Source of the DNA: Echinococcus granulosus
Taxonomy: Eukaryota; Platyhelminthes; Cestoda; Cyclophyllidea; Taeniidae
NCBI RefSeq assembly: GCF_000524195.1
Contig: NW_020170513.1
Coordinates: 57,848 to 70,859 of the forward strand
Length of the DNA stretch: 13,012 bases
Direction of reading: 5' to 3'
This document shows, in pieces, positions 1-9,520 of this stretch; position 1 is the stretch's first letter; the number at the start of each line of letters is the position of its first letter. The notes under the pieces are model-generated. The model worked only from the letters and a program-made list of their open reading frames with translations, did not search any database and was not told where the DNA came from. The position numbers and the translations under genes are program-made.

Positions 1-409
1 TTGCTCTTCTAATCACCAGCCTTCTCCTGATTCCATCATTTGAACGCTTTTAGTGTGGGCTTGGGCATTGCGTTGTCAGTTACTTACTGGTATTCACCAG
101 ATGGTCCGTTGGTTTTCATTAAAGAGCTGCGGCTGTTGTGGATGACTGAATTTGTGGAGTCTAAGAGGAGGGAGCACTGAAACAATGTCACCTCCGGACA
201 GCTACCCGAATTCCGCTTATATTGTGAGAATGGAAGAGCACTCCAAATGGTGCATGCGGTGACAGCCAGGAAGAGGTCCCTTCAAAGCGTCTCACGTCAC
301 CATCGAAATCCGTGAGATGTACAGGCCTTGGAAGTGCTTGTAATCTGCATGTTCTCCCGTCTAGTTGCGAAATGGCTTTCTACAACCGCCCCGAGGGTAT
401 GTACAAGGA

Positions 410-1160
410 CCTTAACTGTTTTTATGTTTGTACGCAATTAAGTGGGTTTTCCCGGTTTCCCATGTTTCCATGCTACTTTTTCCACGGTACCCTGGCAGAG
501 TATTCCACCCGTCTCGTGGCCTTTCATAGGTACCTTGGCTGCTGCTTTTGGCACATCCCCAACGCCCTTTAGGCCCTGTGAAAAGTGTGGTAGGTGTTGT
601 TGGTAGATTGCAAAGCCTTGCCTAAATTACTTGGGCAGTCTCCGTGTCTAAGGCTCCTTTTTACTAAAGGTACTCAAGAATAGGTGAAAACGGATTTTCA
701 AGACGTTATGCTTTATTCCATTGGGACAATCACCTCCACCAGAAGCAATACACCAAGAATACACGTCAAATGTGTCTATCGTGGAGGTTGCACAGTACCA
801 AAATCAGGCTCGCCTGCCACCTCAATTAGTGCGTGACGTTCTCCAATGCTATTATGTCGTGCCGATGATGTCACACCGAACTCACCCCATTGCTAGTGCA
901 TTCCTCTTCTCGAGGTGGGTTGATGTCACTCCTTGCATATGATAGGAACATACACATTTATCCTCGTTCTCAAGTAGTCCTACTGCAATTAATTTCCCCG
1001 TACCATCTAAGTTCATTTTTCTATGCAACAAGGCATAGACGAGGTCATTGTTGAGCACGCACCAAGTTGGGCTAAATTTGAAAGTGGAATTCGTGGGTGT
1101 CTTTTTATCGTCCACCACCCATCGATCCCTTCACGGCTTCAGCTTAAACGAAGTTGTTGC
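410..1160. other. Left-arm-only segment (insertion here or deletion in right arm)
   Basis: Left-arm sequence before about 400 and after about 1160 has counterparts in the right arm that lie almost next to each other (around 12700 and 12650). These ~750 bases are therefore present only on the left. I see no clear terminal repeats or target-site duplication at its edges and no recognisable protein. The short open frames inside it (721-942 and 1023-1244) look like chance. The edges are uncertain by several tens of bases because flanking identity is low. Confidence 0.5.
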
Positions 1161-1209
1161 GCACTCCACCTCCCATTTAGCCGTATGATGAAAAAAAATG
1201 CTTGCTCCC

Positions 1210-1405
1210 GCTTTCATTGGCAGTGCCGTACGCGACCCGCTTGACTCAGCCCAATGACATTTGATTTTCAATCGACGTATTTGTGATGGACAGCAGCCTT
1301 TCCTTGTAGAGGCCTCGTGACAAAAAGCCCTTAGGGATGCATGAGGCTACCCCCGAGTTGTTGGCAAGGTCTCAACATTTCCACCAGGAATGCAAGGAGG
1401 TCATA
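1210..1405 (+). repeat. Highly conserved core block of the inverted repeat (left copy)
   Basis: It matches the reverse complement of 12408-12604 with about 13 differences in 197 positions. Exact runs include 42 bp (starting at about 1221) and 34 bp (starting at about 1264). An AP-1-like TGACTCA occurs at 1242-1248 in the longer run. One single-base length difference lies in a run of A, and the substitutions show no codon periodicity, so the block does not look protein-coding. Flanking arm sequence is far less similar. Confidence 0.85.
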
Positions 1406-2030
1406 CCCCAGGTGCGGCATTGCGGCCTTGTTGTTGTTTTTCCATTGATCAACATGACAGGTGTACGTGAATAGGGCAGGCAACGGTGTTACGGTCATGC
1501 CGACGGCTCAGGTCACTGCATGATAAAACACCTACACTGTCTCTCTCTCGCACATATCTCTGGAATATTCTATTTTGCGCGTCGAAAACAATTCCCGCTG
1601 ACATTTATTCTTTAATGATGCATATTACCACATAGGGCGTTACACTGCAGTAGAGAATAATTTGAATCGTGTGATTTCATCATCGAAAAGTGACTTGCGT
1701 ACAAGAGTCCCCATTTGCAGGGCGTGGAGTGTCGCCCTGTGAGGGCAAGAAGAAAGAGATGAGTAATTCATAATCAATCACAAACCAAAATGTAAAGTAC
1801 AATTTAAGGCCTGAAGGTACTTGGCAAAAGAGAGAGAGCTTCCTCAGTCGAGGGACTTTGGCCAAGAAAAAGGGCGCTTGAATGTGAGTGGGTAAGTAAG
1901 CAAGTTTGGAATAACACACTTGTGAGGTATTTAATGCAAGCAAGGGATGCAAACGGATGTTATGTAATCCTTCGATAGTTTGTTTAGCTCTATGTTTACC
2001 TAGCGGACATTTAAGGCTCCACGGTCTGTA

Positions 2031-4405
2031 GTTAATTAGTTGGTTGTTTGTTTAAGTTTCGGTTTTGGTAAAGGGGCTAATTTTAGTCCCCGTCACTGTA
2101 CCTTCGCCAAGCGATCCAGCCCCCAGGCCATGCCACCAGAAGGCACGAGCCCTTCTGTGTGTATGTCGAATGATATGTGTATATATTCTGCCCGAGTACT
2201 TTGTCTAATAACGTCTTCAGGGAAATCTCAGTGCGCTACATGATAGTGGTGTCGGCTGTTCTCCACGCTAGCAGTGCATTTTCCTTGGCACAAAGTAAAG
2301 ATCAAACGATTTTTCGATAAAAGAAGACACTGTGGGAAAATTACTCAGCAGTGAGGTTGAAAAATGTTTGGAATGGGATGGAATCTACCTATTACTCACG
2401 TTTGAAGTAAGAGTTATGAGGCTAGGTGTGTCAGGATAGCTAGAAGTTACCTAATGAAGGTGTCTTAATTCAAAAATATTCATTGATTGTTATTAACGGT
2501 GTGATAAATGTTCAACGGAAGGAAAGAGAGCTGTTTAAGTGCTCAAATAGACTGGGTAAGGCAATTAGAGTATGCTGGGTAAGTCTACGAATCATGCCAT
2601 TTTTTGCTGAAACAAATAACCATTTCGTTTTTTATACAGCACTGCCTAATAATGTTGCTAACCTGACCTAGCCTCGTAAGAACACCTTATCTTCGTAGGA
2701 TTGCTAGTTAAAGCCTCCATTATGCAATTTTACTAACTAAATCTGGAAATTTTACTTATCACCTCAGATGCACTAAAACAAGGCTCGGATTTCGCTTTCA
2801 AAATGCGAGTTACGCGGGAGGTTGCATTGGTGTACCCTTTCGTTCGGTTACTGTCTTGTTTTATGCATCCGTACAGCAAGGGTGGGCTTATCGAAGAGAT
2901 TTAAAGGTCCACGTCAGATCCTACGTATAGGAGGCACTGTATGTGGAGAGGTGTGGAATATATTGCAAATGTGAGTGGAATTACCAGTTTTGATTATGCT
3001 GCTGCGTCTTTACGCCAATTGAGTATGTTTTTTCTTGAAGTAATACACGCTTTTGCCTTTAGGATGTCTATGTACTACTGCTTAAATTGCGGAGGTTTTA
3101 TGCCAGTTATCTTAATGAGCCTCTGCTTGTCTTCAACATGCAATCTTCATCTCGAAGTATTTTAAGCATCGTGGTCAAGTTTCATCGGTTATTCTTCGTT
3201 TTCACATATTGGACGCATCAAGGCGCATATGTCATATTGTTACATTTATGGTTGGAAAATGAAGCAGTCAATATTGCCCCCGAACTCATGCGTTGACCTT
3301 GGTGTCTATGTTTCTCAGTTCCGACTTTTACCATCACTTATCTGTACCGTGTTGTGTAAGAGACTCCACTGCTGAGTAGGTTTACGAATGCAGACCAGCT
3401 AATGCTGATTCGCGTAGTAATTTTTGGTGCAGCCCGAATGTACTGCATCAGATTATTGTAAAACAACCGTATTGGAATGCATTTTTAACTGTAGCCGGAG
3501 GCATTACCTTCGTGGACATTTCCTCTTTCATTATCCAGTAGGATGTATTTTTTACGTTTGAATTCTTTTAAGTGATCCAGCATTCTTGTGGCCACTAGTT
3601 TACGAGTATATTGAGATTGGGGGCCTAGCTTGAACTTCTGATTGACTGACCACTGCCTTACGCTAAAAAATGCATAACATTATAAAAGTGATTTAAAATC
3701 GCGGTTCAGCATTGCAAGTATCTTCCAAATTGATGTACTACAGACATTGATTGCTTTTAAGTTTGGCCTTATAGGGAATAGAATGCTCCGCACCTGATAC
3801 AGATTCAAAAGATCTGTGAGTAGTTAACTGCATACAAATTGGAATGCTGCAAGTCTAGTGCCGCTTTGGGGATTCAGACGTTCCCTACTTCAAGTGTTGA
3901 TACATCGCTTATCAAGTTCTGGTTAGACATGTCGATTTCTTGTGTTTTGCACAGGATTCTATCCAGTTGCTTGGATGTAGTTTTAGTTGTTATTGTTGTT
4001 GTAGGTAGTCCAGTGCCCTCGAATCCGCAGTCATATTAATAATTACCCTGCAGATTCCCACATAGTTTGGGATGGGCAGCTGCGCCTGCGGTTTCCTCAC
4101 GTGGCACCCTTCATTTTGTTTGCCCCGTTAATTCTAGCAGATGTGTTGAGATTTTTGCTCCTTTGCACAATAATTGCACGAGGTGCAATTCGTATGTTAA
4201 AATACTGGTGCAAAATTCAGTCATTTTTTCTCCAACATTGAGCTGCTTATTTACCTCGGATATTTCATATTCAGTGAATGCCGTTTGTTGCATTGGTGCC
4301 ATTACTGATGAAGAGGGGCTATTTTATGGTTAATGGGACATTGTCAGAGGGGGAAGAAGCGAATAGGTAGTTGAGTTGGGAGCTGACGACTAAACAGATG
4401 GTTTA
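2031..4405. other. Unique sequence, no gene supported
   Basis: About 2.4 kb with no supportable gene, RNA or repeat. Open frames on the plus strand (2040-2243, 2483-2671, 2941-3165, 3087-3296, 3839-4039, 4067-4333) are short, overlapping and T-rich. They lack recognisable motifs and a consistent exon structure. A weak hairpin-like string (GGGGCTAA...TTAGTCCCC) lies near 2073-2092. An intron or intergenic region is the simplest reading. Confidence 0.5.
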
Positions 4406-4409
4406 CTTG

Positions 4410-4526
4410 TCCATCCTAGGTCCACTGGCCCATCGATAGATCTCTTCATCCCGCATCCATTTCTGCCGGGTAGCTGCATCTAGACATGCATCCGTTCATT
4501 CCTCGTTCCATCTATCCAATCCATAT
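4410..4526 (-). repeat. Degenerate GGAT tract, minus orientation
   Basis: The plus strand is rich in CCAT/ATCC words (CCATCC, CCATCG, GCATCC, CCATCT and CCAAT variants). Its reverse complement resembles the GGAT tracts at 7595-7870 and 11455-11702. The decay is advanced, and I can align it to those tracts only through short words, not as a continuous copy. Confidence 0.45.
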
Positions 4527-4566
4527 TTCTCCGCCTAACCAGAGTTAATAATTTTTCCCCTAAAAG

Positions 4567-4736
4567 ACTGGACCAACTACTCAATTGAGGGTGACCAGAT
4601 TGAATGGCTGGTTTGCTCGCAGTACGAGTGCTGCCGTTGGGCCATCACAGATGGCACCTCCTGTCAGGTGATGCTGGAGAGTGCCTATTGTCCCCCCCAC
4701 TCGTCTTCTTCCCACGGCGGTGATGATCCCATTTAA
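4567..4736 (+). CDS. Possible cysteine-rich terminal exon (unrecognised protein)
   Basis: No family is recognised. A frame with codons starting at 4569 is open from 4539 to a TAA at 4734-4736 and has no start codon, so it could only be an exon. A plausible acceptor precedes it (AT-rich then TTTTTCCCCTAAAAG, AG at 4565-4566). The peptide has about 55 residues and five cysteines, with the pattern W-x-x-C-x4-C-C-x-x-W-x7-C followed by a serine/histidine-rich tail. The spacing recalls treble-clef or PHD-type zinc fingers, but the diagnostic histidine after the second tryptophan is missing. A CAG|GTGATG donor at 4667/4668 could end the exon earlier, leaving the finger-like part alone. It may be a real exon, a decayed pseudogene exon or chance; I could not find phase-compatible partners. 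Confidence 0.2.
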
Positions 4737-6600
4737 TGCTCGGAGCATCAGTTCGCTGTCTCCTCAGTGGCTTTCTGCTACTTTTCTCGTGCATTTTCTG
4801 TAAACTTTTGCGCTTTGGATGTTAGCAATCTTGATGTAGAAGACGAGAATGACGTGATGCTGGATGTGCAAGAGGTCACGAGGAGCAGGAGACTGACGAT
4901 AAGAATGACTAAGACGTCGCTTTTGTTCAGCAGGTAGGTCCCTTGGAATCACTGACACCACAAGACCTGCGAAGAGCATATTGTTGAAAGGGCCGCAGTG
5001 TGAGCCAGTCAGTCCGTCCGATATTGATATTTTATTCACGTCATGTCGAATCCTCATCACACAAGCGGGAAGCTTTGGTACATTCACCAATTTCTTTCAA
5101 CTCTCATAAGTGAACGTGATGTGTGAGCTCTGCCGCAATTATGCATTCAAGTGCGAAATGGAAGTTATTTTGTTGGTTGTCCTGGAAACAGAAATACAGC
5201 TAATAAGCCCGAGGGTTTGAACGCTCACCAGATGTTTATGTGTCTCCACAAGAGGAGCTGCGTCGAATTAAAGCAGATCCTAATGCTCGAAATGCCGAAG
5301 CACAGGAGACACTGAGCGCGAAGCGAATTCAAAAGAGTACGAGATTGATCGGAAGAAGACCAAACACCCCATGGTTTGGTGGCAAATGGATTGGATTCGC
5401 CCATAGTGCTTGGTCAAGCAGCACCCGCACCATGTGATCTGCATTAGGTTCATTTATTGTCATTGCCCACTTACAAGCGGATAGTAGAGGTCATGTCTGA
5501 CACACGAAGGGGACCACCGAGTGGCATGAATGCCCGAACCGGTCGGATTAAATACTTTGGTATGCTTCCGTAAACTTTCTCATGGGTATACATTGTGTGT
5601 GGAAACTCCCAGATGTTTGGGCTACCGCCATGGCAGGAACCATTCATGGGGTCAAGTAGTTGGCGGCCTCGTTTTTACGTGAAATAGGACGTCTTCGCGC
5701 ATTCCCCGACACAGCATGACTGCGGTCGAGTAGTCTTCTGTCAGCAGTGTTTTTGCTGCGGAAACGTAACCACTACAATTTTATATGAATTTGGCAATTC
5801 ATTTGCGATCTAACCTCGAGCATTTTCTGCCTCCATTTAGTTGAACATGTGGGTCATTGGCAAATCCGCGGCCTCGTGAACCTCTCTGACCATCTGCTCT
5901 GATTATTTGTCTGAATTTTCGAACGAGGATTCTACCCAATGAGAAGACGACCACTGGAATGCTGCAGTCACCTCCATTCCACGCATTCCTTCCATGACAC
6001 CTTTAGTGGATTATTCAACCTACTAGGCCGTGAAGTACAGCTGGCGATGTTTCAAGGCTACGTACGGATGGTGAGTGGTTTGGCGTCCGTTCTTCTGCAC
6101 ATAATTCCATGTTGCACTGAAGTTCAGCCGCACGAACAAAATTATTTCTGCATAGAATGTAGCACAAGTTATTTGCTGAATAAACACGTTTTCGTAGATT
6201 TGATCTGACTTTGCTTTGCTTTGGTAACCGATGTTTGCGATCCTGCTGTCTGTGACTTGTCATCGTGATTGAGGCATCGCATGGGAAGGAAGACAAGTGA
6301 GAGAAATGAGGGAGAGGAGGTATGAGAACCTGCTGGCACAGAAGATGTAGGCGTGAATGCTTTTGCGACTTCTGGAGCTTCGTGGTGCAGTTTTCGACAT
6401 TTGACAGAACACTGCAGAAGTGGCAGTTTTTTTTTGTATTTAGAAAATGGGGTTGCCATTTGGGAAGAAGTTACTTGACTTCAATATTACAACATTTAGC
6501 GATAGCAAAAATATTTTTCTTATTTTAAGTGGCAAAGAAGTACCATCGTAAGGCACAATATTTCGTGTGTAAGTGGTGCGAGTTAAGTTGTGAAACAACT
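4737..6600. other. No firm gene; scattered exon-like fragments
   Basis: Several stretches read like coding sequence but cannot be joined. 4826-4933 ends at a good donor (CAG|GTAGGT). 5232-5437 is open and rich in charged residues. 5939-6070 ends at a GTGAGT donor. Their splice phases do not agree with each other or with 4567-4736, and none shows a recognisable motif. Minus-strand frames at 4764-5090, 6015-6296 and 6169-6459 overlap these and are no more convincing. Confidence 0.35.
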
Positions 6601-6604
6601 TAAA

Positions 6605-9520
6605 ATGGGGACGGTGGAAGCACTTCAGCATGGGGCCAGGCAAGTGACCGATGGTGGCCAAAAGAGCTTGTTGTTTAGTGATATCAGGCTTCAGCTCATA
6701 AAGTTCAAGATGAGTGCTCTACCAACTAGAGGCAGAACTGCCGTTCCTCTGAGAAACTCGGGTAAGGTTCAGAGTGTGAGGAAGTGCCTTGACGTCCTGT
6801 TTCCTCTTCTTCCTCGCCTCTCTATGCCAACTTTAGCTCTGTCAATCCGCTATTCTGCTTTGATTTAGTGTCCTAAATTAAACGGAGGGCTCGAATAACC
6901 GAAGAAGCAAAGCCCTGCGCGTACGGAAGGACACCCATTTGTCAACTGTTCCTATCTGCATAACTTACAGATTGGAAGAGCAAACTGGAGAGGTGTGAGG
7001 AGAGAGCGCGGCAGATTGTATCGCAAATCGTGAGGTGGAGCGCAGCAGGAGAGGCGAGTAAATATTCAAGTTAACCGAAATCTCGCGCTTTTGCGAGTGT
7101 TGGAGTTGGGGAATACTGAAGATGTCATGGGGCAAAAGTAGTGCAATGGATGGAGATGTGAAGGAGGCTCTGAGGATCTGTGGGTGCAGCTCACTGCGGA
7201 GTGGGGAGGTGCTACCCACTCAGCATTGGCCATAGGATCTCGACCAAGTGGTTTGTTAACTGAAAGTGGAAGAGGAGGCAAAGAAGTGAGCGAATGATGT
7301 TGTCAACTTTTGGCACCACTTGAGGTAACTGGACATGTGGAAATAAAGAAATTTGTTTCAGGAGACTCTCAGCAAGGCTGAATTAGTATTATCACCCGTT
7401 CCAGAATGCACTGCCGTTTATTCCTCCGACTGGATTCAACTTCTGCTAGTTGTGTGCTGTGTGTCCGTGAAGTTGACTGTGAGGGATTGTGCTGAACCCT
7501 GATTGATCATGCTCATGCAGAAAGGAGGACATGCTTTGCATAGAGCCGGCCCAGTTTTAATGCCGGTGTCAACAATAACGAAATTCCAAAGTGAAGGTGG
7601 ATGGATTGAAAATGGACGAGTTAATGTATCAGGGGTAAATAAATCGATGTACTCCTTGACGGATTGATGGACGGTACGGGGTGAATGGATGGGTGCTTGG
7701 AATCGGGATGGATGGGCTGTGGATACGGAATGGATGGATTGATGGATGGCTACGGGATAGATGGATGAATGGGTGTATACGGAATGGACGAGTGGTTGCG
7801 GGATGGACAAACGGATAGATTGTTGGTTGGATTCGTGATGGATGGATGAGCAGATGGACGAGCGGATTTGGCGTGCTGGGTTACATCGGTTGCGGATGAA
7901 CGGAAGTTGCTGGTTGAAGTGAGCACCGAGGAATCCAAAATACATAAATTTGGAGGGTGGTGTGCAAGGATTACAGGGTTCTCTTTCACCTTCTGCGGCC
8001 TGATAACCAGCTAAATCAGCAATTGTATCTGAATACATCATAGGGGCCAAAAACAGCCTGTTTTGTGACCTGGGCTAATGAAACAAAGGCACGGATTACT
8101 GCTTCAATTTGAAGGGATGAATGGACAAAAGAGGAGGGCTGCCATAACGTTAGGTTACATGAGCACGTGGAGAGTTGAAGGGAGGAATGAAGCCAAAAGT
8201 AGAAGAGTTGAGGGATGAACACGCGAATCAGTGTGTTGGTGGAGTTGGAATGGGTAGACGGTGGAATGCTTCGGGCATGACCTGTTAACCTGATGGATTC
8301 AGGAGAGAAAGGAGGGATGGATCATGCCTGGATTAACAATAGGGGGATGGCTGAGGCCTAGGTGGATGCAAATAAATCATTGTAATTAATGGAACCGGAG
8401 TTGAACAGTAGGCCGATGAGTCTAGAAATTAATTGACATTCAAAGTGTTTTTCTCGGTGTTGGTTGTAGTAGTGCTTTGGAGCGAACCTGTGTGCCAATG
8501 GCGTTCTGAGAACAAACTAATGGAGTGAGAAGCTCACAGCAGCAGCCTGGAGCTCTCTCTCTCTCACACGCCTGTGCCACTGTCAACTGATTCCCCACGA
8601 GTGGAGTCAGTCTCACTGGAGGCGATTGGGAGTCCCTCTTCGCGACGGAAGATGCACAACCCTGGTGAGACTTCGTCTGAATGAACCAGTGGAAGATATC
8701 ACCCACCAAACCATGGTGACGCAAGAACGAGACGAGGCGAAACAAATCTTTGTGGAGACATAGAGACACTTGAACCAGTATCTCACCTCCATATGAGGTT
8801 AGCACCGCCGGATTCCCCAGAAGTCGAAAGAAGCGTGCGCTTGAGCTTGCTGTCCCTCGTTCTTTCAGCTACCTTCGTGTATCTTTTTCAGCTCTACAAA
8901 TACTAGCCAATTCCTTTCGCAAGTTCCATTCCCTCCCAATACATAAGCACATTTTCTATAGCCTCAATGAAGAAAAGTGCCGTAGAGCGGTTTGGAAGTA
9001 AGTACAGGCTCACTGTGAGGAAGATGCACACGCTATGGGATGGTTCGGAAAGAGAGGTGGATAAATGGAGGAGGGATTGGATGCCTGTGCTGAGGAATAG
9101 GTGCTCCAACGAGGAAGGGTGTAGATTGAGAACGCCTACAGGAGGCATTAGCAAGGCCTCACCTTCCACACCTGAATTTGCGACATGCTTACCGAACGTT
9201 TGTCCAGTCCGCCATTTGACTGAACGCCACGACTCCAGGCGAAAATTCGGCCGGCTAGACATGAAAAGTGATGCGGACGGAGTGCACCGATCTTCTGGTG
9301 AGCTGCTCAAAAATGTTACTTTTTTACTAGAAGGCATGAAGGAATGCCGAAGTTCAATGTTTGCCTGAAGTTAAAAGGTGGAAGGGATGGGAAAGGCTTT
9401 GCTCCTGCTCTTGTTTACGTTGCCAGTTCGCAATTTCAAAACACAGCCTTTCAGTGGAATACGTTGACAGGAGTCTTTGCTAATATTGTAATAAGTCGAG
9501 GCAGTGATAGAGGAGTATAG
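6605..9520 (+). CDS. Tentative three-exon gene, 150-residue unknown protein
   Basis: The function is unknown and no domain is recognised. The model joins exon 1 (6605-6761), exon 2 (8892-8997) and exon 3 (9331-9520, TAG at 9518-9520). The start ATG has a favourable eukaryotic context (AAAATGG). Exon 1 ends at CGG|GTAAGG in phase 1. Exon 2 follows a strong acceptor (TATCTTTTTCAG), enters in the matching phase and ends at a consensus GTAAGT in phase 2. Exon 3 follows ACTTTTTTACTAG and again matches, so 157+106+190 nt gives a clean frame. The product is basic, with no signal peptide or membrane segment obvious. Intron 1 (2130 bp) contains a GGAT minisatellite; intron 2 is 333 bp. There is no nearby AATAAA after the stop. 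The splice signals and phases are seen directly; that the gene is real is inference, and chance is a serious alternative. Confidence 0.22.
7595..7870 (+). repeat. Degenerate GGAT minisatellite, copy 1
   Basis: Tandem GGAT/TGGA words are grouped into longer irregular units of about 19-35 bases. From about 7674 each unit begins with variants of TACGGRAT, TCGGGAT or TGCGGGAT. The exact 23-mer at 7813-7835 recurs at 11589-11611. The minus-strand open frame 7436-8050 (204 codons, rich in Ser-Ile-His-Pro) is translation of this tract and not a gene. Confidence 0.8.
7740..8010 (+). repeat. Dispersed direct repeat, copy 1 (GGAT tract plus unique flank)
   Basis: Homology to 11515-11745 continues past the tandem tract. 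7860-7925 aligns with 11637-11702 at roughly two thirds identity, sharing GCTGGTT and adjacent words. A weaker match follows near 7980-8010 and 11718-11745 after a gap of about 30 bases. This shows that the tract and its non-repetitive flank were copied together, not that two simple repeats arose independently. Confidence 0.6.
8130..8420 (+). other. Purine-rich, GGAT-like sequence without a gene
   Basis: The plus strand is rich in G and A, with scattered GGGATG, GGATGG and GGAGG words but no regular unit. It looks like decayed continuation of the adjacent GGAT repeat or strand-biased intronic sequence. The overlapping minus-strand frame 8016-8222 shows nothing recognisable. Confidence 0.4.
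8553..8565 (+). repeat. Short CT microsatellite
   Basis: About six CT dinucleotide units lie inside tentative intron 1 of the 6605-9520 model. They are also inside the minus-strand open frame 8440-8805, where they encode an Arg/Glu run; this adds to doubt about that frame. Confidence 0.85.

Larger units (their letters stand above)
1..2030 (+). repeat. Left arm of a long diverged inverted repeat
   Basis: This stretch aligns as reverse complement to 11770-13012. Anchors occur in the same order in both arms: 18-25 with 12989-12996, 40-59 with 12958-12977, 134-162 with 12856-12884 (26 of 29 identical), 1210-1405 with 12408-12604, 1496-1536 with 12275-12315, and an exact 13-mer at 2002-2014 with 11788-11800. 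Homology fades about 15 bases after the last anchor, which sets the inner boundary. Short indels are common, so it does not read as coding. Roughly 410-1160 has no partner in the other arm. It could be the terminal inverted repeat of a large element or one of two oppositely inserted copies of a dispersed repeat. The pairing is seen directly; the origin is inferred. Confidence 0.85.

Noticed and set aside
4826..4933. Exon-like segment ending at CAG|GTAGGT
   Set aside because: The acceptor is weak (few pyrimidines) and its entry phase does not match the donor at 4667. Its exit phase does not match the next candidate at 5232.
5207..5230. Possible tRNA T-arm-like string (GGGTTTGAACGC)
   Set aside because: It does not match the B-box consensus and no acceptor stem, D arm or anticodon arm could be placed around it.
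5747..5768. Resemblance of 5747-5768 to part of the right arm near 12222-12262
   Set aside because: A 14-base match plus an 11-base match around a gap. A single 14-mer match is expected about once by chance in a window this size, and the flanks do not align.
5939..6070. Exon-like segment ending at a GTGAGT donor
   Set aside because: There is no convincing acceptor upstream and no phase-consistent downstream exon. The peptide is unrecognised.
7436..8050. 204-codon open frame on the minus strand
   Set aside because: It is rich in Ser, Ile, His and Pro because it translates the complement of the degenerate GGAT tract. There are no motifs and no splice or start context of note.
8440..8805. 121-codon open frame on the minus strand
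   Set aside because: It runs through a CT microsatellite and lies in the stop-depleted pyrimidine-rich strand. No family is recognised.
8903..9368. Two long overlapping frames on opposite strands (minus 8903-9337, plus 8967-9368)
   Set aside because: They oppose each other over the same bases, have no recognisable domain, and conflict with the better-signalled exons at 8892-8997 and 9331-9520. At most one of these readings can be right.
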